NCBI GenBank assembly: GCA_947561715.1
Contig: OX387203.1
Span: forward strand, 4,030,001 to 4,094,000
Length of the DNA: 64,000 bases
Reading direction: 5' to 3'
From: Ascidia mentula
Lineage: Eukaryota > Chordata > Ascidiacea > Phlebobranchia > Ascidiidae
Shown: in pieces, positions 43,999-54,231 of the stretch
How the letters are laid out: the number at the start of each line of letters is the position of its first letter
Numbering within the stretch: the stretch's first letter is position 1
Made by a program: the position numbers and the translations under genes
The notes under the pieces: generated by a model
Databases searched by the model: none
Seen by the model: the letters and a program-made list of their open reading frames with translations, nothing else
What the model was told of the DNA's origin: nothing

Positions 43999-46900
43999 AT
44001 GGCAGCAACATGGTGGATTACTTCATTGGTCTTCTGTTTACTAATCAAATCTGGAGAAGGATATTTTAATATTCCAAATCAGTGCGACCCGATTCGTAAG
44101 GTCAAAGTTGAATATCTTGACAAAAGTCTGGAATTTATGCCTCGAAAAAGCTGGTTAGAGCAAGAACAACTTTATCTTAACTGCAGCAGTAGAGGACTTC
44201 GGCATGTACCAAGACATCTTAATTCCGATGTTGACTTTCTGGATTTACAGGAAAATTTGATAACGACCATAGAAAGACAAGATTTTTCTAATATGAAGCG
44301 CCTTAAGATTGTTCTTTTGGTGAGAAATTGTGTTACACGAGCCATGATGACTCCAGGATTTGGACGATCACCTGTTTGCACTAAAAGTCTAAAGTTGGAC
44401 TTAGAAGAAACCTCGGGTATCAGATTGTTAATCCTAAAGTATAACTACATTGAGACTTTTGGAAGTTTGCCGAGGTCACTCCAATATCTTGACGTCTCCG
44501 ATACAGCATTGGGAAATTTGTCTTACGATTTTGCTTTCAACTTGCCTAATCTTACTATCTTGCATGCGTCATTTATGTGCGAAAAGAGTTTGGGGTCATA
44601 CTATTGTATAAAAGGTGATTTCCACATCAAGAATACACCCTCTAGCTTGCGATATCTTAATCTAGACTATAACAATTGGAAGCAAGTTCCAACTCATTTG
44701 CTTTCAATAAACTTGAGATATCTTGATTTAAATTCCAACGAAATCGCACGGTTAAGAAACGGCGATTTCAGTGAAGCCCGGTCATTGGAAGTCCTGAAAC
44801 TTGCTAACAACATGCCTATTTCCCCTATAGTCATAGAAGAAAACGTATTCAGTCCTCTTGCAGAACTGACTGAATTAAATTTGTCCCACAACAACCTTGA
44901 ACACATTCAAGTGAACCTGTTCAAAAACAACAGAAAATTAAGAGTTTTGAATCTAAGTTTCAATTGCTTGCACATCTACATCGAGGAACCACTCTTTCTT
45001 ATGTATTTGTCAAATTTAAAGGTACTTGATGTGTCTGTTAGTTCCCTTTGTTCAAGCGGTCCGTTTCCGTACATATTTGATAATGTCCGCCTCGGATCGG
45101 TATACAGTAACTTAACATCACTGGAAAGTTTGCTTCTGGGTCCACAGGAAATCCAGTTTCCTACAGCTGCCAAATTGTTTCTGACCCAATACACGAATTT
45201 GGACAACACCTCCTTCAAATCGCTGCGGTCACTTCCACGTTTGGAAAAAATATGCTTGGGGTTTAGTGGCATACAAACTATTCAACCAGGTACTTGGAAA
45301 GGTATGAAGTATTTGAAGACCGTTCTGGTGATGAACAACATGTTAGGTGGCAATGAAATTGTAGCCAAGAATGAGAAAAGGTTAAATAAACATAGAAAAA
45401 CACCGAAAGTGCTCAAATCTTCAACTAAGGTAGAGTCTACACAAAAGAAATGGAACAAAGGGGTTAAAGGCAAGCTATTGACTAATGGAACAGCCACAGT
45501 TAACGACTACTCCAGCAATCATGTTGGAAATATTCAGAAAGTGTCCGACTTGTTTCTTCCAAAAGTAACTGTGCTGGATTTGTCCAACAATAAAATTGGC
45601 TCATTATCAAGAAAGGATTTTATAAGAACGCCACTGTTAAAGGAGATTATACTATCTGGGAATATGGTGTTGGACGTGGATCATTTTGTCATGAAAGCTC
45701 TCAACTATCTGCAATTACTACACTTTGATGGAGCTAATCTTGTGCACTTGACTTTTGCCCTATACCTTCAGAAAGACTTGCCCATTTCTCTGTCCATGCT
45801 AGGCCCAAACATGAATGATGCGTTTGGAGCTATTTATGATACAAATAAACATGCAGGGACACGACGTGCAAATATTTACGAATTGATTTTGTCCAACAAC
45901 AACATACAGATGATGGTCCAGGAGCAAAACCAAAACCTAAAAATGTTTTCGGGAATAAAAATACTCAAGTTAAGGTCGTGCAAGATTTTCCAGTTTCCCA
46001 TTAATTTTTTTCAAGGTGCAGAATCGGCAACAAGTTTAGATTTGAGTCATAATGAACTCCTGGTTATTCCTACACTTTCAATCAGTAACCTCACCAATCT
46101 GACGGAATTGAGGCTGGACCACAATCTGATTTCGCAGCTTAACGACAACCTGTTTTCTTTGTTGCCACGGATAAAAATATTGTCGATGTCGGGAAATAAT
46201 ATTGCCTACATTCGGCCACAATTTTTCGATGCAGCTTTAAGTTTACAGTACTTGGATTTAAGCCACAACCTTATTTCGTCATTAGACGGTGACGTAATGA
46301 CCAAGAAAGTGCTATATTCATTAAACTACTTGGACATAAGATGGAATATTTTTGATTGCTCTTGCGGAAGGTGGGATACCTTCTACGAATGGTACAGCTT
46401 GCATGGACGAAGCAAAACGAAGGTTCCCGGTTTGTATCCGAAATGTTCAAAAATCATCGATGATTTCTACGGCGGCTGTGTATCTTGTCATTCACCTTCG
46501 GCCTTCTCCGGCCATTCATTGCTCACAAATGAGCTCTTCACTTCATGCGACCTCCGCGTTGTAATACCTTACTGTGTAGTGTTTTCCTTGTCGATCTTCA
46601 CGTTCTTGGTCACTGGTATTGTAGCGGACAGTAAGCGCTTCAAAGTAGCGATGTTCCGTAGAATTCACTCCCAGTTGCGTACAAACTGGGTATCCCGAGA
46701 TAGAGGCAACCAGCAAGTGAATAATGAAGAAAGACATTCGGATGTGTTTTTGTTGTTTGATACATCCAACCATGAAGTTGGAGACTGGGTAGATGAAAAG
46801 CTTCTTCCCGGGATGCTCAGGAAACCTCCCCACTTCGGCTTTACTTTAATGGGAAGAGATGTTTCCTGTGGAGTCGGTCAAGCACATCAAGTTGCCGCCA

Positions 46901-47508
46901 ACATCGGGAAGTGCAGAAAAACGATATTCTTGCTATCTCGCAACTTTGTACAAACTGGGACTTTTCGGTAAGGTTCTTCAAAATGCATTTGGTAGAGTTG
47001 ATTTGTGTTTAGGTTGCTTCTTGGGCGACTTTCTGGACGTGATTCTAGTTGTAACTTCTGTAGTAGCCGGATTACTTCTTTCTTTTAATTCGCTTTGCAT
47101 GCAATACTTTGCAATACTTCTGGCATTATGCCAGAATTTGCAACGAATGCATCATATTTAAACTCCCATATCAAACAGGATTTATGACGCTTGTATATAA
47201 TGATGGGGTCAACGTCTTAAATTGCTAAATCTGTTGTGCCAAATGAGGTATAGTGATATAATTCTTGTTAAACGTTATGTTTTGATTTTGATAGGTTTGC
47301 CCTAATGGCCCTAGAGGAAGCTGAATTTGCACAAGGCCAAAGGAAGTTGATTGTGCTCAGTTACTTGTATGGTAATGAAGCTTTTCCCCTCCCATTGCGT
47401 TTGCAAAGAAGGAAGCTGACGAATCCTCTTTACTTCCTGATATTCAAAGCAGATGACGACAATGAGGAAATTATATTTGAAGCTCTGCGCACGGCACTTG
47501 CGTGTTAA
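43999..47508 (+). CDS. Toll-like receptor (two exons, intact)
   Basis: Exon 1 is 43999-46967 and exon 2 is 47295-47508. The donor is gtaagg and the acceptor ataG, in phase 2, giving 1060 residues. A signal peptide (about 1-22, MAATWWITSLVFCLLI) is followed by a long LRR ectodomain with many LxxLxLxxN repeats. A lysine-rich low-complexity insert lies at about 449-514. A C-terminal LRR cap (FDCSCGRWDTFYEWY) follows, then one membrane span (about 853-875) and a cytoplasmic TIR domain from about 913. TIR box 1 is DVFLLFDTSNHE, box 2 GRDVSCGVGQ, then TIFLLSRNFV. Exon 2 supplies the rest of the TIR (EEAEFAQGQRKLIVLSYL to the end). Single-pass receptor for microbial or danger ligands, signalling through TIR adaptors. 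The intron within the TIR domain is 327 bp. The family is certain; orthology is not. Confidence 0.93.
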
Positions 47509-47879
47509 GAACAATGGTGTCGAATATCTGTGCTTTTCGAGATCAGCTCTTGGTAAAATTTGTTCGTAAATATTGGCATAAATCTGTTCTTTGTTGTTTT
47601 CATTTAAACGACTAGCCTGTGTGCAATTACATTTAAAATTTTTACGTTATCCAAACGTGTAATATTTCAAAAATAGTATGCTTCAATGCCTATTCCACGG
47701 TTTATTTCATTGCTTTGTAATTATACCGGAACGAAACGAAGTATAGTCCAAAGACATCAAAATAAAAAAAGTGCTTCATGTAAACAACAGCCGATGTAGT
47801 TTTGTTGTGTTCCTGCAGGCTCGGGAACGAAAATCAATAGCGCTAACTTCTGCCACAGCCATATTTTTTGAGAGAAATG

Positions 47880-48260
47880 TAGCGGACGCGCATTGACAAC
47901 CATTTTACCGAACTTCCATATATTGTTAAACTCAATTATGATTTGACTAAGGAGCGTATAGTTAAAAGCCAGCCATCTCCATTTAAAGAGTGGTGAAGGA
48001 CACGAATTGACAAACATTGATCTTAACTTCCATGCAGTTGTCAAACACGTATATTTATGCAGCCTATAGTTTAAAACCAGCTGACACATCCATCTCCATA
48101 AGCAGAATGGTAACGGACGTGCATTTATAATGACTTTCCCGAACTCCCATGCATTGTAAACTCATACAATTATGATTTGACTAAGCAGCCAATAGTTCAA
48201 AGCTAGCTGTCACAGACATCTCCTTTCAAAGAATGTTGGCGGACGCGCATTGACAAGCAT
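47880..48260 (+). repeat. Diverged tandem repeat, about 112-127 bp, three-plus copies
   Basis: The words cggacgcgcattgacaa / aggacacgaattgacaaac / cggacgtgcatttataatga / cggacgcgcattgacaagc start at about 47882, 47997, 48112 and 48240. Between them are repeated segments such as aactcaattatgatttgacta and agccaRatagttYaaagc. No coding potential. Confidence 0.65.
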
Positions 48261-48866
48261 TTGTCAAATACATCCGGATACAAAAAAGGCCTTTGTTTTC
48301 ATTTATTATATCTATGAGTCCGCGTTTACAGTTGCACTGAGACAGAAATAGTCCGAGGTTTAGAAAGGTAACAAACGCTGGTGTAAATAAGCAGCGTTAA
48401 TCATAAATCAGTTTCTCTGTCATAAATAGAAAGAAAATCTTTTTTATGATAAATATTTTAAAAAAATAACTTAAACCAGTAATTTTTGCCTTAAAAAAAT
48501 GCCGTGGAATCGCCAATTAAACAATGGTGAAGTTGATCAAATTATGAAGTTTGGGGGATTTAGCATTGGCTTTTACTATAGATTGCGCATGTATGAGCGT
48601 ATAAAATATGAAGAAAACCTCTTTCATTGTCTATCATTTTGAACAGATAATTCTGGCGGGGTTTTAAAGCTGTGCGCAGTCGTGTACAACCACATGCTGT
48701 TTTTCTAAAAAAGGCCATGGTTTTATTCGATACTGATGAAACAAATTCATCCGCGCCAACTGTTTTTCAAATATTAGAGTATTCTTTTTCTTGTTTGGTG
48801 AGGTTTTGTTTTTGTTTCAGAAATTCTTTCAAACGATAACAAAACTTGTATACGTGCGTCTCAACA

Positions 48867-49378
48867 ATGGTTAAAACAACTCATGTCGCAAATGCTTCCA
48901 GTTTAACAATTCGAGCAAGGGTGACGATCGACCATCAGGACGTGGAGTTTAAACACATGAAGTTTAGCGGTGGCGGCGGTGTTGAAGGAATTACAGCGGA
49001 GGCCGGTAAGACTTCGCTTGTTCCCGTATATTCAAATTCAATGTATCTGTGGATATATACTGTTTAAATAATCATTTAGTAGTATTATAGCGAATTTGCT
49101 TACATGCCCTTTGTTGCATTATAGCTTTTGAAAGAAGTATAAAATATACAAATGATTACCAAAGCCCTGGATTCACCAACATTCTTTCCGGTGAATATTT
49201 GCCTTTTAATGAAGCCGGACCCGACGGCAAGGTCTTTCTTACCATACTGGGTGTTAGTGATAATCTTCAGGTGGCAAACGATTACAGCATGATTTTGGAT
49301 GCACGAGGACAATTGCACCGTACAAAATACGGAAAAATCTGGATCGATGAGCAAGGGCACGATCACAGTCGAAGGTAG
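48867..49378 (+). CDS. Small two-exon gene, unrecognised family (member C)
   Basis: ATG at 48867 in a good context (acaATGG). Exon 1 is 48867-49005 (donor gtaaga) and exon 2 is 49125-49378 (acceptor tatag), phase 1, 130 residues. Exon 1 reads VKTTHVANASSLTIRARVTI, then a glycine run. Exon 2 reads GFTNILSGEYLPFNE, GPDGKVFLTILG, NDYSMILDA and LHRTKYGKIWIDEQGHDH. No signal peptide. A donor at the very end (AG|gtagag) and a conserved acceptor at 49564 suggest a third, mostly untranslated exon; spliced or not, the protein ends in Arg-Arg-stop. AATAAA signals occur near 49765-49790. This appears to be the best preserved family member. Confidence 0.8.
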
Positions 49379-49799
49379 AGCATCAAAACTTTTTTACACT
49401 ACAGCTCGGAAAACAAAACCGTTTTACTCTTAACCTCTGCGTGACCATAGGGTTTCCACGTCTTAGTTTTTCCACAGATATGTGATACCTTGTTGTGATG
49501 TGTTACAATAGTTTACCTGTCCGGCGAAAAGCCGCAAAGTTACACTCCCTAAATTATTTTCAGGTAAGAACCATACGAAGACAGGGAGTTGGGACAACGA
49601 TGAATGTTTCAAGCACGAAAACGCATCGATCATATCCTATAACTATGATGATGACCGATACACCAAAATTGCGTGCAAATAAAAACTCCCTATTAGAAAT
49701 AACTGAGTGACTATGTGTGATCACTAAAATTGATATGCAGTCAACGTGGTTGGATTTTCTGCAAGAATAAAAAGTGCAAGCAGCAATAAATTTCAATAG

Positions 49800-51120
49800 C
49801 CAGAAAACTAAAGACAAAAATATTCGAAACGTTTTATGTTTAATTTTAATATATTCTGGTAAATGATCAATTTTTACGACGGCATGCGGGGAAAATAGTC
49901 GAAATTATTGGAAACGAACGGGTAGAATATGTCCCGATCAAACTGAATTTGATTACCTGCACTTACGCTTCATAGACTTGACAATTTTGAACAGAATCCC
50001 GTTTCCAACAGACCAGCCTTGCAGAAATGCCGAATTCCAGTCTTGTGCCTGACTTAACCCGGTTTGCACTTTTTACGAAGACTGACTTTTATTTTCCAAA
50101 ATACACAAGCTAAAATATACAAAATGACACTTACACCTGATGAAGCGAGAGGTACACGAGGAAGCTCGTCTGGTTTAGAAAATAACAGTCGGTCTTCTTA
50201 AAGAGTGCCAAACCAGGCTAATGTAGTTTTGCAACAAAGCGATTATGGGTTTGAAGCACTGCATTACCGGGCGCTATTCTAAGTAAAAGCCTATTTTTTA
50301 TTATCCGGTACTGGTTTTAGATTGCGCATCCTAGCCTACAGCCTATTTTTGTGTAGATTAATTTCGTGCGCCAAAATTGCTGATCACATGAAATCTGCTT
50401 TTATGATATCTGTGTTGTAACTGCGTTAATAATCTTCACAGGCAAATCGTCATAGTTACAGCATGTTTATAATTCTTCCGATACCTGACGTATAACAGAA
50501 AATAATAACTATATAAGTGATACGTCGAAACTTCGCAGATGGTCAACATATGACTTCACGAACAGGGATTTTTGCAAAATTGTCGTGCGGCTTGTTCAAA
50601 ATACGCGTCAACATCCGGTTTGTGGACGTCTATGCTAAATACGTGGTCGTCGCATCCAGCAATGCTTCGAAACTCCCCCATGTCGAGATTAGTGTCATCT
50701 GATTTTAGCACAATTACGTTGGTCTATAAACATAAATAGCTATACATTAGTGTAAATTACAATTTTCTATCACAACGAAAAACTAGTATGCACAAAAGAA
50801 GTTTTTTTGCAAAAATAATAATGTTTTATTCCTTTGGACAGTTTGTAACTGTACTCAGGACCCTTGAGTGCCGATACAAGGACCTTTTTTTCTGAAAATC
50901 ATATGCAATTGTAGGTGGAATCCAGCGGTTACGTAGGAAATCGTTTCACAGAAAACAATAGTGTTCGTGGGCCCATTTAAAAACATGGGCCCTGGGTGCG
51001 CCTCACCGACTGCACCCCCATTTCGTGGGGCCTGATAGCACTGGCGCCAGTATCAAAATGCCACACCAATCTAGAGTATTGGAGCCTTTTTCCATGATTT
51101 TGTTAAATAAAAAGACGAAA
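49800..51120. other. No gene recognised; contains an inverted repeat
   Basis: Spacer with only short unsupported ORFs. It includes the imperfect inverted repeat at 50061-50214, listed separately. Confidence 0.4.
50061..50214. repeat. Imperfect inverted repeat, arms about 37 bp
   Basis: 50061-50096 (ggtttgcactttttacg...) pairs with 50178-50214 (...agagtgccaaacc) with a few mismatches, around an 81-bp centre containing cctgatgaagcgag. It may be a MITE-like element. No target duplication was identified. Confidence 0.5.
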
Positions 51121-51128
51121 TTTCTTAC

Positions 51129-53310
51129 CAAACTTATATAAAATGCAAACCTAGTGCCCTGAGAATTTAAAAAATACAACAGATTTAAAACGTTCAGACA
51201 CGTGCTGTTTTCGTGTGATCCTCTCTCAAAAAACAACTCTGGATTGCAGGAAATATTGGTCAATGAGTAAAGGTTTACCGAAATGCCAAGTTTTCGCGCT
51301 TGTTGCGTCGGCTTCATTACGTCATCGTTCGAGTTGCTGTCGGTGATGATTGTCAAAACCTTCGGTACCTCGACACTCCTTGTCCCCGCCTCGGCGGAGT
51401 AAAAGTTTTCAATTGCGTACGACATCGCTGCCCCTGTGTTCACCATGCCGTCGTCTAAACACCACAGGAACTTACACGAGAATGTGAATTTTGTGTTTGC
51501 ATGAAAATATTTTTGGACTATAACGAGCTGGACGATTGAACATGTTAATAGCCTACCTGTGTTTAGTGGACGTAATCGTTTACTGAGAATGTCGGTTAGA
51601 ACGGCGACGTTGCCTTCGTATTCATTAAAGAAGTGCTTGGATGACAGAAGGGGCGAACCACTGTAGTAAAATCCAGCGAACATAACTGAGTCTGGGCCGA
51701 CAACTAAACGACTGCCAGTAAAGTAAAGTTTTTGGTTAAAGAAAGCAGTGAAGAGTTGCCACAAAAGCCCACAAATAACCACTGACCTTGCAGATTGTTC
51801 AACTAGTGTCATAACAGCTTGAAAATTCTTTTCCGGTCGTGATGTGTGATACAAAAGGACTGAGTCGTACACGAAGTAGGGTGGACACGGTCCTACATTA
51901 AAAACAAGGTTTTACATTAAATTTTGCTGAGCAATACTAAATTAGGCCGTTTTTGGTGTTAATTTAAAAAAAATACAGTAACTTTATTGTTTAAACCTTC
52001 ATGCTATGATTTGTTGGAGACCCCAGAAATAAAAAAATATTTATTAATGTGGATTAAATCACACCAAAGATGTGTTTTTCCACATAAAAGAATTTTTGTG
52101 TGAAATTTTCTGTGTATTTGTTAGGTATTACAACGTAACTACATAAAATATATGTGTTTGATGCAGTTGACCTACGCGAGCAACAAGGCACTGGTTTCGA
52201 CCAAGAACCGTTTCCAAAACAAGTAATTGTGTCTCCGTCACTTGGAAAAACTTCATATGGTTGCTCATCACAAGAAAGTTTGCACTGGGATCCGGTATTG
52301 TGTCCGTTACTACACACGAATGAACCGCTCTGCATTGTGGGTAGAGGCGGACAGCTTTGTAGTTCGAGGCAAGTCGACGTTTTTGCGTTGCAGGCGTCGT
52401 TATGACAACAGCAGACGGTTCTTGAAGTTAAGTTGTGTGAATTCTGCACAAATGTTTGCGATGGTAGATTTTACCACCAGTTCATTAAGACAGAAACTAT
52501 GCGCCGTTCATTATGGCGCAACAAATGTCCACATTTCATTGTTACAAAAACATAATTATTACGAATTCACCTATACTTTCAACAAGTAACACGTGCTTTC
52601 ATTTTGTCAAAGAAAGCAGTCTGTACTTATTGCAAACAGCCTTGCTTTTAGCGTGATATCAAACTAACCCGAATTTGGTTCTTTTTCCACAGAACGTCAT
52701 CCTTGCACCCTTTGATCACAAAATGTTCTTTGTGTATTTTTCTTACAACGGTCTGACACACATCCTTTAAACATAAATACGACAGCATTACACTAATATG
52801 TCTTTTGTTTTTGAACATTAGGTCTACAAAATCAGTAAACCACAGTAGCAAAAAAAATTTTTTTTTTTTAGTTAAAAGACACATTTAAGCTAAAGGCTAA
52901 CATTGTCACGTGGGCATGTTTCCAAGTATCCATTCTGGGCGCAATCCTCTGGACTGTCCATGTTGTCACACTTCCAACATTTTAAACCTTAACCAAACAA
53001 CACAACATTGTTAACAGTTGACGGGTATTATCGTGTGAAGAAAATGAAGTCAGTTTCTGAGGTTGCTAAAATACTTTTTTAAGTATTTTTTTAAAAATTG
53101 ATTTCTATGGCGATTTTTAGCGCAAGAATTCCTAATCTAAACTTTTCTGATAATTTTCGCGCCTGTTATGCCACAAATAAAATCTTGTTATGTCACGTAA
53201 GCCTTAAACGTAGCACAGACATATCTAATACTGCGCATCTATCATGAAACTATATTACCTGTGACATGAAACGCCATCAGAAAGCCAACGAAAGCCGCCA
53301 GAAGTTCCAT
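51129..53310 (-). CDS. Secreted Ly6/uPAR - CCP - vWA protein (seven exons)
   Basis: Exons on the minus strand, in order: 53310-53259, 52987-52902, 52764-52669, 52443-52176, 51892-51787, 51711-51557, 51454-about 51129. Every junction agrees in phase. Exon 1 is a signal peptide (MELLAAFVGFLMAFHVTG). Exons 2-4 form one three-finger Ly6/uPAR domain, from LKCWKCDNMDSPEDC through CQTVVRKIH and VIKGCK to the hallmark CCCHNDACN. Exon 4 continues with a CCP/sushi module (SCPPLPTMQSG to GNGSWSKPVPCC). Exons 5-7 give a vWA domain (VYDSVLLYHTSRPEKNF, NEYEGNVAVL, NTGAAMSYAI, VLTIITDSNSNDD). The MIDAS DxSxS position reads YHTSR, so metal binding may be lost. The 3' end past 51129 is unresolved. Role unknown; CCP-vWA is shared with complement factor B. 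Confidence 0.8.
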
Positions 53311-53365
53311 TTTCCTCGGTAGAGTTACCACAACTGTAAAGTTGTAGCACTGTGATTGCGATCAC

Positions 53366-53376
53366 GCTTTTATATA
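53366..53376 (-). promoter_or_regulatory. TATA box of the Ly6-CCP-vWA gene
   Basis: On the minus strand TATATAAAAGC lies about 60 bp upstream of the start codon at 53310, a good position for a short 5'UTR. Confidence 0.6.
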
Positions 53377-53399
53377 GAATGCGTACCGCGTAACGCAGG

Positions 53400-54231
53400 C
53401 AAGAAAACCTCGAACACGAAACAAAAGCGGTTATTCCAGAAGCGTGCAGCATTCAAGACATGATACGAGAAATATAGACTTTTTCTTAAAATCGTGGTGC
53501 TAGTTCGTGTTGTGTGAAACGTACACAATACAGGTTATTTTTATAACAAGTGGTGATTCGCAGGCGGGGTTAGACGGTAATTTTTGTGGACTGTTTGATC
53601 CAAAAATAGCGCAGACTAAGTATTTTTGTCAGGCAATATTAGGTCACCTCACAGCAAACCAACTTTGGAAAACTAAAAACTGCGCACTTACTTCGCACGA
53701 GCTGCGACCGGAGGGCCACAAATATTTTTAGGTCTATAAAATGTTTACTAATGCCGGCTATAGCCCTGAACATATTTTTGGGCATGTTTCATAGAAAATG
53801 AAACGTCATGCTGATTGCTCACAAGACGTTAACAGCAGAGCTGTTCATCTTACGCTTCACACAATCCGCACCATAAACCTCCTTACCAAGAACATTTTAT
53901 ACCTAGTTGTATTGTCACACAAGCATTAAGGACATCGGCCAGGCAATAAATGCTGGTGGTACAGCTTGAAGAAGGTTTTGTAGCCGACATTATCGAAAAT
54001 AATTCTATACAACAGATGTTAAATTTGTCGCCCTATACGGTCTCTATGTACATGGGAACTTTAATAAAGCCATACACAAGTAGGTATACAAAAACAATTT
54101 GCAGCAGGAAGTAGGGAACATTTTTTGAATGCATTTTAATTTCTGGACTTTACTAAAGTATTTGTTTGTAACTGATACTGCAAGTAGCCTACATTGTCGT
54201 AGTAAATACAAACAGAAGTGATTATGCGATA
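53400..54231. other. No gene recognised
   Basis: Spacer between the two minus-strand secreted-protein genes. Confidence 0.4.
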
